Below, one piece after another: positions 16,445-24,803 of a stretch of DNA of 64,000 nucleotides. The DNA is taken from the NCBI RefSeq assembly GCF_004354985.1, contig NZ_SMSK01000013.1, forward strand, positions 1 through 64,000. The letters run 5' to 3'. The first letter of the stretch is position 1. Each line of letters begins with the position of its first letter. The notes beneath the pieces are model-generated. The model was given only the letters and a program-made list of their open reading frames with translations. It was not told the DNA's origin and did not search any database. Both the position numbers and the translations under genes were made by a program. This stretch comes from Segetibacter sp. 3557_3. GTDB taxonomy: Bacteria > Bacteroidota > Bacteroidia > Chitinophagales > Chitinophagaceae.

Positions 16445-17422
16445 CTATCTCGCTCCTGTTCCCAGCGATTTTGAACCCGACAGTGTGGGTACTATAGTTG
16501 GATCAACCTTCGATTTGTTTAGTACCGACGTAATACTGGAAATCACCCCTGCGATGTCGGAAAGATCCGCTGGAACGATCATCGTATTATTGGTTTTCGC
16601 CAGCTTGCCAAACTCAGAAAGGTATTGTTCTGCTATCCGTAAGTTTACTGCATTCATTCCACCGTCCTCGTTAATCGACTTTGCAATTTCACGGATACCC
16701 TTTGCTGTTGCTATGGCAACCAGTTCGATCTCTGAAGCGGTACCTGTTGCCTCGTTGATCCGGCGTTGCTTTTCGCCTTCTGAACGTGCGATGGTTTCCT
16801 GCTTTTCACCTTCCGCGCGGTTGATCTTTGCCTGTTTATCACCCTCCGATTCTGCAATCAGTGCACGCTTTTCGCGTTCAGCACGCATCTGTTTTTCCAT
16901 CGCATCCCTGATACTTTGTGGCGGCGAAATATTTTTAACCTCGTAACGTGAAACTTTGATTCCCCATGGCCCGCTGGCTTTGTCAACCGCTTCCACAATG
17001 CTACCGTTAACCGTTTCGCGTTCTTCAAAGGTCTTGTCAAGCTCCATCTTGCCAATTATGCTACGCATGGTGGTCTGCGAAATTTGTACCACGGCAAACT
17101 TGTAATTGTCGATGCCATAAGAGGCTTTTTGCGGATCAATCACCTGCAGGTAAAGAATCCCGTCAACCTCAACCGCGATATTGTCCCGGGTAATACATAT
17201 TTGTGAGGCTACATCAATCGCCTGTTCCTTCAGGTTTTGTTTATAAGCAATCTTATCGATAAAAGGTATCAGGATGTGGAAACCTGCATCAAGGGTTCTG
17301 CTGTATTTACCAAGCCTTTCCACGATAAACACCGAGCGTTGCGGCACTACTTTAAACGTGGATAGAAAAGCGACCAGCAAAAGCAGGATCAACAGGATGA
17401 GCATAATAGTAGCTGCCGTCAT
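16445..17422 (-). CDS. SPFH/band 7 protein, paraslipin (QmcA/stomatin-like)
   Basis: 325 residues. One N-terminal membrane segment (about 5-25, MLILLILLLLVAFL), then an SPFH/prohibitin domain (VVPQRSVFIVERLGKYSRTLDAGFH onward, about 27-190), then a charged coiled coil with ISPPQSIRDAMEKQMRAEREK and the repeated AEGEKQ/SEGEKQ units (about 195-235), and a C-terminal oligomerisation region. Such proteins form membrane microdomain scaffolds and occur with NfeD partners. Here NfeD is directly upstream and overlaps by 4 bp (ATGA), so the two are translated together and very likely form one membrane complex. Confidence 0.93.
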   Translation of the reverse strand: MTAATIMLILLILLLLVAFLSTFKVVPQRSVFIVERLGKYSRTLDAGFHILIPFIDKIAYKQNLKEQAIDVASQICITRDNIAVEVDGILYLQVIDPQKASYGIDNYKFAVVQISQTTMRSIIGKMELDKTFEERETVNGSIVEAVDKASGPWGIKVSRYEVKNISPPQSIRDAMEKQMRAEREKRALIAESEGDKQAKINRAEGEKQETIARSEGEKQRRINEATGTASEIELVAIATAKGIREIAKSINEDGGMNAVNLRIAEQYLSEFGKLAKTNNTMIVPADLSDIAGVISSITSVLNKSKVDPTIVPTLSGSKSLGTGAR

Positions 17423-17874
17423 AATAGGGTTTTGGTTGATTTTACAATTAATAAGATACTGTCGTTACCGACAATGGTTACATTTTCTCCTTTCTGTATC
17501 ACATCTTCAGAACGGGCGTTCCAACTAGTGCCTTTAAAATCCACTTTACCCGTTTCTCCGGGCAGGATGGCGGTTTCGGCTTTGCCAATTTTACCAAGAA
17601 ACTCGTCTTCTATTTCGCTTGAAGGTTGCTTTGCCTGTAAAATTCGTTTCACCCATTTTCTAAACAACAATATGGTAAGAACAGAGGCGGAAAGAAATAT
17701 AATCAATTGTGTGTTGATGGAAACATCCATAAACAAACTGAGAATGCCGACCGACCAGGCGCCGATGGCAAAAAAGAAAAGGATCAATCCGGGGATAACA
17801 AATTCGAGCAGGAAAAACGCGAACCCTATAATGAACCATATGACCGCCGCATTATAGAAGTTGTCCATGTACAT
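17419..17874 (-). CDS. NfeD-like membrane protein
   Basis: 151 residues from ATG 17874 (a second ATG lies two codons on). Three or four membrane segments (FIIGFAFFLLEFVIPGLILFFFAIGAW, then LIIFLSASVLTILLF) are followed by a soluble OB-fold NfeD domain (about 90-150) with GETGKVDFKGTSWNARSED. It is the short form without the serine protease domain. NfeD OB domains bind the C terminus of slipins/SPFH proteins; the slipin gene overlaps its end. The frame is open to 17913, but a -7 box at 17894-17901 lies inside that extension, so the shorter start is preferred. Confidence 0.9.
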   Translation of the reverse strand: MYMDNFYNAAVIWFIIGFAFFLLEFVIPGLILFFFAIGAWSVGILSLFMDVSINTQLIIFLSASVLTILLFRKWVKRILQAKQPSSEIEDEFLGKIGKAETAILPGETGKVDFKGTSWNARSEDVIQKGENVTIVGNDSILLIVKSTKTLL

Positions 17875-17893
17875 TTTTAAAAGGTGAGAATTC

Positions 17894-17901
17894 CAAATAT
17901 A
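17894..17901 (-). promoter_or_regulatory. -7 box TATATTTG of the nfeD-slipin operon
   Basis: TATATTTG on the minus strand exactly matches TAnnTTTG. Transcription from near 17890 leaves about 15 bases before ATG 17874. The -33 position shows only CAT instead of CAA (ATG instead of TTG). Confidence 0.45.
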
Positions 17902-18019
17902 ACTTAAATGCACCTGGAATCATAGAACCCGCGGGGGTGGCGCAATGATTAACAGGAGCTTAATAGTTGTGTAAAACAACTAAAGGGGTTGGTAAATAGG
18001 CGTCCCGACGGGCGGGTGT

Positions 18020-18478
18020 TTACAAAACCCGGCTAAAAGCATAATCCCGGAACCGGAACTTTCTATTTCGGCTCCCTTCAATTCTCGCCGCGAGGCTGTC
18101 CGGGTTAACCAGTTCATAAATGATTCGCTGGGGGAAGTCGTGCCCTTTGTTTTCAAATACAAAACGCTTGTTGGTATTGCCAACCAGGGTAAAAGTAATG
18201 GGTTGCCGGTTGTTCTGGTTTTCTGTCGACGGTATATAGTACACACCCGATTGGTCGTGCTTCAGCACAATGGTTTCAAACAAGATGGTATCGGTGCCAT
18301 TTAGCTTATAGCTGCGCCCCATCAATATACCGGCTGCCCCTGCCTTCCAGTTTTCATAAATCCATCCTTCAGGGGCCAACATTTTCCAGGTTCCCTTAAG
18401 TAAAGCAAGTTGGTTAAACGCAACCTGGGGTGCATTTTGAAAGCTGCACATAATAACGATTGACAAGACGTATCGCAT
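18020..18478 (-). CDS. DUF6265 family secreted protein
   Basis: 152 residues. A short signal-like N terminus (MRYVLSIVIMCSFQNAPQ) precedes a lipocalin-like beta domain of the DUF6265 type: LLKGTWKMLAPEGWIYENW, AGILMGRSYKLNGTD, then VFENKGHDFPQRIIYEL and AARIEGSRN. The order 'GTW ... E.W ... G.S ... FEN..HDFPQRI.Y ... L.ARIEG' is the family pattern. The biochemical role is unknown; it probably acts in the periplasm. It is a single gene on the minus strand, divergent from the glycosyltransferase at 18556. Confidence 0.75.
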   Translation of the reverse strand: MRYVLSIVIMCSFQNAPQVAFNQLALLKGTWKMLAPEGWIYENWKAGAAGILMGRSYKLNGTDTILFETIVLKHDQSGVYYIPSTENQNNRQPITFTLVGNTNKRFVFENKGHDFPQRIIYELVNPDSLAARIEGSRNRKFRFRDYAFSRVL

Positions 18479-18555
18479 AATAGCAGGTTTAATCGTTTGG
18501 ACAATCCAATTACACTACAAGCTGCTTTGTTTAACTTGGCATCCTAAATCTCAGT

Positions 18556-19428
18556 ATGAAAGTTAGTGGGTTCACCTTCATCCGCAACGCAATCAAATAC
18601 GACTACCCGGTTGCTGAGGCGATCAGGAGCATACTGCCGATCTGCGATGAAGTGGTTGTAGCTGTTGGAAAAAGCGACGACGACACCCTGCTGCTGATAA
18701 AGGCAATTGACCCTAAAGTAAGGGTTATCGAAACCGTTTGGAACGATAGCCTGCAGGAGGGTGGAACCGTACTTGCCGACGAAACAAACAAGGCATTTAA
18801 GGCAGTTTCCAGCTCGAGTGACTGGTGTTTTTACATCCAGGGCGATGAGGCTATACACGAACAATACCTTCCTGTAGTGCTGGCAGCAATGAAGCAACAC
18901 AAAAGCGATACACACGTTGACGGTCTGCTGTTTAAGTACTTACATTTCTATGGCAGCTACGACTATGTAGGCAACAGCGGAAAATGGTACCGCAACGAGA
19001 TCAGGGTTATCAAAAATGATCCTTCCATTTACAGCTATCGCGATGCACAGGGCTTTCGCAAGGGCGACAATCAAAAACTGCAGGTGAAAGCTGTTGACGC
19101 TTACATCTATCATTATGGCTGGGTAAGGGAACCCTCTGCAATGCAGGGTAAGTGGAACAACTTCGGCCGGTATTGGAACGGCGACAACTGGACTGATGCT
19201 GCAGAACAGACTTATATGGGCGAGTTTGACTACAGCAAGGTTGATAGTCTGGAAAGATTTACCGGCTCTCATCCCGCAGTAATGCAACAGCGTATAAAGG
19301 CCATGAATTGGCGGTTCGACCGCGATCTTTCTTACAACAAACTCAAGCTTAAAGACCGGCTAAAAAATTTAATTGAGAAACTTACGGGCCAGCGGCCATT
19401 CGACTATAAAAATTATAAGATCATATAA
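18556..19428 (+). CDS. Glycosyltransferase family 2 protein
   Basis: 290 residues. N-terminal GT-A fold: VSGFTFIRNAIKYDYPVAEAI (about 2-22), CDEVVVAVGKSDDDTLLLI (about 30-48), then WCFYIQGDEAIHEQY with the Asp-x-Glu/Ala-type nucleotide-metal motif QGDEAI (about 93-98) in the place of DxD. The C-terminal half is specific to this subgroup (GFRKGDN, YHYGWVREPSAMQ). Such enzymes transfer sugars to surface polysaccharides or lipids. There is no surrounding polysaccharide cluster to name the acceptor. Confidence 0.82.
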   Translation: MKVSGFTFIRNAIKYDYPVAEAIRSILPICDEVVVAVGKSDDDTLLLIKAIDPKVRVIETVWNDSLQEGGTVLADETNKAFKAVSSSSDWCFYIQGDEAIHEQYLPVVLAAMKQHKSDTHVDGLLFKYLHFYGSYDYVGNSGKWYRNEIRVIKNDPSIYSYRDAQGFRKGDNQKLQVKAVDAYIYHYGWVREPSAMQGKWNNFGRYWNGDNWTDAAEQTYMGEFDYSKVDSLERFTGSHPAVMQQRIKAMNWRFDRDLSYNKLKLKDRLKNLIEKLTGQRPFDYKNYKII

Positions 19429-19764
19429 CTATGCCGCTGGCTGATAAAGCCTTTGGAACGGGATCAATGAGCATTCTATAGCCGTCATTTCAACCCGTCC
19501 AGGCCCTACGATATATTCGATGAGGGCGCCCCGAGGGTCGGGCTTTTCGCTACTACTCCGCCACGAGCTATGCCGCAAGGCCTTCAGCGGGGTAGCCCCG
19601 TCCGACTGGCGCGGCCGGGCGGGCGCTTCAATCCCTGGCGCAGGATACCCGATAAGATAAAAAGCCCTGCAGATTGATCTCAGCTTCAATGCCAGGAAAT
19701 GAGTTGTTTGAACCCCGGCTTTCGTTAAGAAATAGGTTAGACAAACAATACAGGAACATCTAGA
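19429..19764. other. Gene-free region with GC-rich structured repeat
   Basis: 336 bp between GT2 (plus) and the SDR gene (minus). It is much richer in G+C than its neighbours in 19521-19645 and contains several small hairpins; no gene is supported. Confidence 0.55.
19521..19645. repeat. GC-rich structured repeat, copy B
   Basis: Contains GTCGGGCTTTTCGCTACTAC (19537-19556), a CGGGGTAGCCCCG hairpin near 19588-19600, the CCCCGT-ACTGGCG-GGCGGGC pattern shared with 11889-11919, and CGCTTCAATCCCTGGCGC near the end. From memory, elements with 'GGGCTnTnCGCTnC ... CnCTTCAATCCC' are scattered in intergenic DNA of many Bacteroidota; I could not check this. Confidence 0.5.
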
Positions 19765-20580
19765 TCATACAAATAAATCCTGGTAGAGTTTGCCACCGGG
19801 AGTGACCGCATATTTGTCCAGGTTGGTAATTCCTTCTTCCGCAAGTACCGCTTCATCAATGTAAGTATTGCCGGTGCAGTCTGCAGCCGATCTCCGAAAA
19901 ATATAATAGGCAGCATCTGCAATAATCTCCGGAATGCGGCTCATCTTCATCAACGTTTCGCCACCCAATAGGTTTTGTACGGCTGCGGTGGCAATGGTTG
20001 TTCGCGGCCATAGAGCATTTGCGGCAATGTTGTATTGCTTCAACTCGCCGGCCAGACCAAGTGCAATCATCGTCATATTGTACTTACTGATCGTGTATGC
20101 TACGTGTGGCGCAAACCATTTAAGGTCGAGGTTAAGCGGGGGTGACAAGGTAAGAATGTGGGCATTGCTGCTTTTTTTCAGGTGTGGTATGCAGGCTTTA
20201 CTCATAAAGAAGGTCCCCCGCACATTGATATCATACATCAGGTCAAAGCGCTTCGGATCAGTTTTTTCAGTAGGAGAGAGGGAGATTGCGGAAGCGTTGT
20301 TTACCAGTATATCGATGCCCCCAAAAGTCTCCACCGTTTGTTGAACAGCTTCTTCAATCTGCTGTTCGTTACGAATGTCGAGCTGAATAGCAAGCGCTTT
20401 ACCGCCTGCAGCTTCCATCTCCGCAGCAGCCGAATAAATCGTTCCGCCAAGTTTTGGGTTCTCTTCAATACTTTTTGCAGCAACGACAATATTAGCACCT
20501 TCGGCCGCTAAACGCAATCCAATCGCTTTGCCGATACCCCTGCTGGCACCGGTGATAAATACCGTTTTGTTTTGAAACAT
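19765..20580 (-). CDS. SDR family oxidoreductase (HSDL2-like)
   Basis: 271 residues, a classical short-chain dehydrogenase/reductase using NAD(P)H. Visible: TGASRGIG (10-17) cofactor-binding turn, LDIRN, NNAS (94-97), Ser146, and YTISK (Tyr162, Lys166) as catalytic residues. The insert IEENPKLGGTIYSAAAEMEAAGG and the stretch SPPLNLDLKWF are typical of the hydroxysteroid-dehydrogenase-like-2 subgroup, whose natural substrates (possibly acyl-CoA or lipid derivatives) are unsettled. It is transcribed alone, divergent from the Uma2 gene 72 bp away. Confidence 0.88.
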   Translation of the reverse strand: MFQNKTVFITGASRGIGKAIGLRLAAEGANIVVAAKSIEENPKLGGTIYSAAAEMEAAGGKALAIQLDIRNEQQIEEAVQQTVETFGGIDILVNNASAISLSPTEKTDPKRFDLMYDINVRGTFFMSKACIPHLKKSSNAHILTLSPPLNLDLKWFAPHVAYTISKYNMTMIALGLAGELKQYNIAANALWPRTTIATAAVQNLLGGETLMKMSRIPEIIADAAYYIFRRSAADCTGNTYIDEAVLAEEGITNLDKYAVTPGGKLYQDLFV

Positions 20581-20652
20581 GGCAAAATCTTAAGCTTGTA
20601 ATTTAACGGTAAAGCACCAGATGTTTCGCAGCTTTTTGTGTAATTTGTTGAA

Positions 20653-21177
20653 ATGGAAACAGTGCTAAAACCACCTAGAACAGGGATGGAGGCATTTAAA
20701 CTAATGCCTGAGGGAACGTTTTGCCAACTTATTGATAACGCACTAGTTATGTCGCCCGCACCTCTTGTACAACATGCCCGTGTTCAAAGTATTATTTTCA
20801 ACCAGCTTTTTAACTACGTTAGCCAGGGGCAACCTGGAGAGGTATACGTTGCCCCGGTAGACGTTTATCTCGACGAAAAAAATGTGTACCAACCAGACAT
20901 CTTTTTCATATCAAATGAGCAAAAGCATCAAATAAAAAAGAATGGCGTTTACTGCGCTCCTGACCTTGTCGTTGAAATTTTATCGGCTGACCGCCATTAC
21001 GACCTGGTTGTAAAAAAGGCGGTATACGAAGATGCCGGTGTGAAAGAATATTGGGTTGTGGATCCTGAAACAAAGTGGTGTGAAGGGTTTGCTTTAAATA
21101 ACGGAATATTTAACTCCGTAGGCCAGGGTACTGATTATTGCAACATTCGTTTGTTCAATTTGCACGTTCAATTTTGA
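20653..21177 (+). CDS. Uma2 family endonuclease-like protein
   Basis: 174 residues of the Uma2 (DUF820) family, which has a PD-(D/E)XK nuclease fold. Seen: YQPDIFFIS with the first acidic residue (about 90), PDLVVEILS with the second Asp/Glu pair (about 106-114), the Lys in VVKKAVYEDAGVKEYWVVDP, and the usual early helix region MSPAPLVQHARVQSIIFNQL. Activity has rarely been tested in this family and its biological role is unknown. Many genomes carry several copies, especially cyanobacteria and Bacteroidota. It stands alone here. Confidence 0.88.
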   Translation: METVLKPPRTGMEAFKLMPEGTFCQLIDNALVMSPAPLVQHARVQSIIFNQLFNYVSQGQPGEVYVAPVDVYLDEKNVYQPDIFFISNEQKHQIKKNGVYCAPDLVVEILSADRHYDLVVKKAVYEDAGVKEYWVVDPETKWCEGFALNNGIFNSVGQGTDYCNIRLFNLHVQF

Positions 21178-21320
21178 TGACTGTACATGAAGGTTTGAAA
21201 AAGTGATTAAACAGGTGCTTCGAACTTCAATCGCTGAATATTTTGACGCCTCACGCAGCTCCGTCTTTTAAAACAATATGCTAAACATAAAGAATATACT
21301 GATGGTAGCTATGGATCACA

Positions 21321-21350
21321 AAAATACCCGCTGACTAAAGCGGGTATTTT
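21321..21350. terminator. Bidirectional terminator between Uma2 and GH32 genes
   Basis: AAAATACCCGCT and AGCGGGTATTTT form a perfect 12-bp stem with a 6-base loop, with A/T runs on both outer sides. It closes the GH32 end of the fructan locus (stop at 21375) and can serve the Uma2 gene. Confidence 0.88.
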
Positions 21351-21374
21351 GTTAAGCGCGCATGTTGGAGTGGA

Positions 21375-22898
21375 TTACCTCCAGATGCTTTTCAATGGTT
21401 GAAACTTTACGCTTTTCAGGTTAAACCGGGTTGGCGACTGGATATGGATATTTGTAAACGGGGTATTTGGAAAGAAGATTCCGGTCATTACAGAAAGCCC
21501 ATTATCGGCGAATAATTCTACCGATGCATCGTCGATGATCAGGGTCACATCCAGGTTGGCTTGGGTAGTAATACGTGGCGCTATCAGGCGTTTTGCAAAG
21601 TCTTTCTCAAAATTAGTTTTACCTGCACTGGTGCGATCAAAATAATATTCATTTGCTTTTTTTTCGTACCCTACGACTATTTTCTCACCTGCATCATTCG
21701 ACAAAACAACAGAGAAGTCGGCCATTTTAGCAGCCGAAAAACGCAACCGTGCAGGACCATTAAGCTTACCCGTTTTTGCAGTAAGGTGGTAATTGCCCGC
21801 ATCAACATTCGTAAAGGTGAATGGTTTACCAGCAAGTTTTTCCAGCTCCGGCACAGGAGTGGAACGCAACATGTATTTGCCACCCACCTGTTCAACAGCG
21901 AGATCTCTCGGAACCGTCATGGCACTGCGCCATTTTTCGGTAGGTACCACGTTTGCATATTGCCAGTTGCTCATCCAACCGAGAAATATTTTTCGCTTAC
22001 CTGTATTCGACCAGGTTACCCCGGCATAATTGTCGGGGCCGTAATCGATCCATCGTGTGTCCGTTTGAAAAGGCGTGAACGTTTTGCCATCAAATTGCCC
22101 GGTGAAGTATTGGGTGGCAGAACCGCCATTTGGTCCGCCGGGGTTAATGCTCACAAGAAGTACCCATACCTGCTTACCCTTGTATTCAAGCGGGAAAAGG
22201 TCGGGACATTCCCATACGCCGCCATGACCGCCGAAGTCCTTTCCAAATTCACTTTCTTTCGCCCAGTCTTTTAAGTTTGGTGAAGAGTAAAAGGTTATAC
22301 GGTCCAGGGTAGCAAGGGTCATGATCCACTTTTTTGTGGGTTCATACCAACTCACCTTGGGATCGCGAAAATCTTTGATGCCGGGATTTTTCAGCACCGG
22401 GTTATCGGCGTACTTTGTCCAGGTAGTCCCATTGTCCAAACTATAGGCGATGCTTTGATTTTGGTAGTCGTTTTTGCCCGCCTTTTCACCCTTAGGCTCG
22501 TGGTGGGTAAAAATGGCCACCAGCGGTATTTTACCGTTGCGGCCAAATCCCGAGGTGTTGTTTAGGTCGACAACTGCGCTTCCTGAAAATATATAACCAA
22601 GGCTGTCAGGATAAAGTGCAACCGGCTGGTGTTGCCAATGAACCAGGTCTTTGGTCGTTGCATGTGCCCAATGCATCGGCCCCCAAACCGTGCTATCCGG
22701 GTAATACTGGTAAAACAGGTGGTAAGTGTTGTTGTAAAATACCATCCCGTTTGGATCGTTCATCCAATGGGCCTCGGGTGAAAAATGTATCTGCGGGCGA
22801 TGCGTTTCGTTATAGGCGCCTGTTCGATGCTGGCTGTTTGCACCGGTGCTGATCAGCAACACTGCGAGGGAAACCAATTGTGTAAGTATCGTTTTCAT
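21375..22898 (-). CDS. GH32 fructan hydrolase (levanase/inulinase type), secreted
   Basis: 507 residues with signal peptide (MKTILTQLVSLAVLLISTGA, cut near NSQ). GH32 five-bladed propeller: WMNDPNG with nucleophile Asp48, FSGSAVVD, FRDP (177-180, transition-state Asp179), ECPDLF with acid/base Glu230; a C-terminal beta-sandwich follows from about 370. It hydrolyses beta-linked fructosyl units of levan, inulin, or sucrose-like oligomers, releasing fructose; linkage preference cannot be told by eye. It belongs to the fructan locus but is separated from the rest by 481 bp holding a MITE-like element, while the other genes are 9-95 bp apart. Confidence 0.93.
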   Translation of the reverse strand: MKTILTQLVSLAVLLISTGANSQHRTGAYNETHRPQIHFSPEAHWMNDPNGMVFYNNTYHLFYQYYPDSTVWGPMHWAHATTKDLVHWQHQPVALYPDSLGYIFSGSAVVDLNNTSGFGRNGKIPLVAIFTHHEPKGEKAGKNDYQNQSIAYSLDNGTTWTKYADNPVLKNPGIKDFRDPKVSWYEPTKKWIMTLATLDRITFYSSPNLKDWAKESEFGKDFGGHGGVWECPDLFPLEYKGKQVWVLLVSINPGGPNGGSATQYFTGQFDGKTFTPFQTDTRWIDYGPDNYAGVTWSNTGKRKIFLGWMSNWQYANVVPTEKWRSAMTVPRDLAVEQVGGKYMLRSTPVPELEKLAGKPFTFTNVDAGNYHLTAKTGKLNGPARLRFSAAKMADFSVVLSNDAGEKIVVGYEKKANEYYFDRTSAGKTNFEKDFAKRLIAPRITTQANLDVTLIIDDASVELFADNGLSVMTGIFFPNTPFTNIHIQSPTRFNLKSVKFQPLKSIWR

Positions 22899-23048
22899 TG
22901 ATGTGGCTTGAATGGTCAGGAGATTGTTGCCCGGTGTATTTCCGGTGCTTAATGTGGATTACTCTTGCGAACGGATATGGCAGTATGCAAATTTTGATTC
23001 GCTGTTGTAGTCGCCATCGCAAGGAACGTTGATGAGTAATGGTTTTCG

Positions 23049-23072
23049 GTACAAGTGTGCGACGCAACGATG
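23049..23072. repeat. Dispersed GTGCGACGCAAC repeat, copy 2
   Basis: Begins GTACAAGTGTGCGACGCAAC and extends four more bases (GATG); all 24 bases are identical to 56931-56954. About 27 bases further on is a CCAGGCCCATAAAA stretch matched by CCTGGTCCATAAAG after copy 3, so the unit may be 60-70 bp long. Confidence 0.75.
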
Positions 23073-23126
23073 TATAATCGGGTCAATCCCGCCAGGCCCA
23101 TAAAAAAACATCATTCTGTTGTCGCT

Positions 23127-23135
23127 CTATTTTAT
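23127..23135. repeat. Target-site duplication, distal copy
   Basis: CTATTTTAT, identical to 23380-23388 on the other side of the MITE-like element. One extra A (23136) separates it from the terminal inverted repeat. Confidence 0.8.
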
Positions 23136-23136
23136 A

Positions 23137-23379
23137 CTACCGTGTGGACACATCTTGTTTTCTGAAATCGGGAACACGGATGACACCGATTAAACGGATA
23201 TAAGTGATTGCCGTTTGTTTGTTGATAATACCTTTTTTTAGTAACACCTTGATGCAGACGAAATACCAACTTAAAACATGAGGCTTAGAAGAATACTTCT
23301 ATTTTCTATTGAAGAAATCTGTGCAAATCCGTTCAATCCATGTTTTCCGTGTGCCATTGTATTTGTGTACACACGGTAG
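23137..23379. mobile_element. MITE-like element, 243 bp, with 9-bp target duplication
   Basis: Terminal inverted repeats CTACCGTGTGGACACA (23137-23152) and TGTGTACACACGGTAG (23364-23379) match in 15 of 16 positions. Subterminal inverted repeats lie inside: ACACGGAT...GATTAAACGGAT near 23174-23200 and, inverted, ATCCGTTCAATCC...CCGTGTG near 23324-23353 (21 of 26 positions by eye). Perfect 9-bp direct repeats CTATTTTAT flank it. It has no coding capacity, so it would move only with a transposase supplied from elsewhere. The duplicated target, read on the minus strand, is ATA AAA TAG, the last two codons and stop of the sugar porter. Confidence 0.85.
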
Positions 23380-24759
23380 CTATTTTATGCCCAGTTCCTT
23401 TTGAATTTGCTCCAGCGACCTTCCCTTTGTTTCGGGCATCACACGCCAGATAAAAATGAATGCAACGACCATCATCACGGCGTAAAATACAAATGAGTAA
23501 AACCCACCATTTGCGCTGCCTTCAACGATCATCGGAAAGGTCCATGAAATGATTGCAGCCATGATCCAATGTGTAAAACTACCCAATGAGCCGCCTTGCG
23601 AACGAACTGAATTCGGAAAGATCTCCGAAACAAATACCCACAGTACCGCACCTTGCGAAAAAGCAAAAAATGCGATATAACCCAACAGGTAAAAGAGAAC
23701 ATTTTTGCCAAGATTACCTGCACTGCTGAAGGCATGGGCAGTTAAACTCAGGAACAACACCAACCCGACACAGCCTACCATCAGGAGTGTTTTACGACCA
23801 AACTTATCAATGACTGTCATCGCCATGATTGTAAAAAAGAGGTTTGCGGCGCCGATGTACACCGGTTGCAGGTAGGCATCGGCTTTGTCGAAACCCGCCA
23901 TTTCGAAAATGCGCGGGGCATAATAGAGTATGGCATTAATTCCCGATAGTTGGTTGAACATCGCGAGCAAAACCGCGTATAAAATAGGCTTGTTGTATTT
24001 GCCATTGAAGAGGCTTTCTTTGATACCCCCTTTCGATAATTCGTGCTCTTCGCGAATAAGCTCAAGCGCATTGGTTTCACCTGTTCTTGCAAACACCTTT
24101 TTGGCTTCATCATCGCGGTTGTTGAGCACCAGCCATCGTGGGCTCTCAGGGATAAAACGCAACAGCACGGCAAAGAGCGCAGCGGGGATTATCATAATGC
24201 CCAGCATCCAGCGCCATCCCGTTTCACCCATATCCACAAACAGGAAGTTGGTGAGGTAAGCGATAAAAATGCCGGCGACGATCATGAGTTGAAATGATCC
24301 GGCAAGGCGTCCCCTGATCTTTGCAGGTGCCACTTCAGCAATGTACATGGGGCCAACCACCGACGATGCGCCAACTGCAAGTCCGCCGATAAAACGAAAA
24401 GTGATAAATAGTATCCATACCGGTGTGAGTGCGCAGCCAATAGCAGATAGCAGGTAGAGAATAGCAATTACTGACAGCACCTTTTTGCGTCCATATTTTT
24501 GTGCCGGCATCCCCGCCACGATAGAACCGATAACGGTACCGATCAGGCTTGAGGCGACGGTAAAACCCTGCCACCCCGAACTCAGGTTCCATAGGGCCTG
24601 GATTGTTTTTTCGGCCCCGGAAATCACTGCGGTTTCGAAGCCAAAAAGAAAGCCACCCAGTGCGGCAATAAGGCTTATCCGGACAGCATAACCGGCAGCC
24701 CCGGACACATCCCCTGAACCTATGCCTGGGTCAATTGCTTTAGATGTTTCTACATACAT
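23380..24759 (-). CDS. MFS sugar porter (sugar:H+ symporter family)
   Basis: 459 residues with 12 membrane segments. Family marks: GFLFGFETAVISGAE (segment 1), GRKKVLSV (loop 2-3), PESPRWL after segment 6, QLSGINAILYYAPRIFEMAGF (segment 7), DKFGRKTLLM (loop 8-9) and PETKGRSLEQIQ at the C terminus. It resembles XylE/GLUT-like porters. In this locus it most likely carries fructose (or a short fructan product) across the inner membrane. The stop codon lies inside the 9-bp target duplication of the adjacent MITE-like element, so insertion left the protein intact. Confidence 0.93.
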   Translation of the reverse strand: MYVETSKAIDPGIGSGDVSGAAGYAVRISLIAALGGFLFGFETAVISGAEKTIQALWNLSSGWQGFTVASSLIGTVIGSIVAGMPAQKYGRKKVLSVIAILYLLSAIGCALTPVWILFITFRFIGGLAVGASSVVGPMYIAEVAPAKIRGRLAGSFQLMIVAGIFIAYLTNFLFVDMGETGWRWMLGIMIIPAALFAVLLRFIPESPRWLVLNNRDDEAKKVFARTGETNALELIREEHELSKGGIKESLFNGKYNKPILYAVLLAMFNQLSGINAILYYAPRIFEMAGFDKADAYLQPVYIGAANLFFTIMAMTVIDKFGRKTLLMVGCVGLVLFLSLTAHAFSSAGNLGKNVLFYLLGYIAFFAFSQGAVLWVFVSEIFPNSVRSQGGSLGSFTHWIMAAIISWTFPMIVEGSANGGFYSFVFYAVMMVVAFIFIWRVMPETKGRSLEQIQKELGIK

Positions 24760-24803
24760 GTGTTAGTGTTTATAATTTGATCCGAAAGGTTTCAGAAGCA
24801 CGA

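Larger units (their letters stand above)
22899..23379. other. Gene-free gap inside the fructan operon
   Basis: 481 bp without a gene between the MFS porter and GH32. It contains the MITE-like element (23137-23379) and copy 2 of the GTGCGACGCAAC repeat. No TAnnTTTG box for GH32 was identified with confidence. Confidence 0.7.

Noticed and set aside
17875-17913. Upstream ATG start for the NfeD gene
   Set aside because: The -7 box TATATTTG at 17894-17901 lies inside this extension, so it would not be in the transcript.
21561-22274. Open frame of 237 codons on the plus strand
   Set aside because: Antisense to GH32, with no start signal or known domain.
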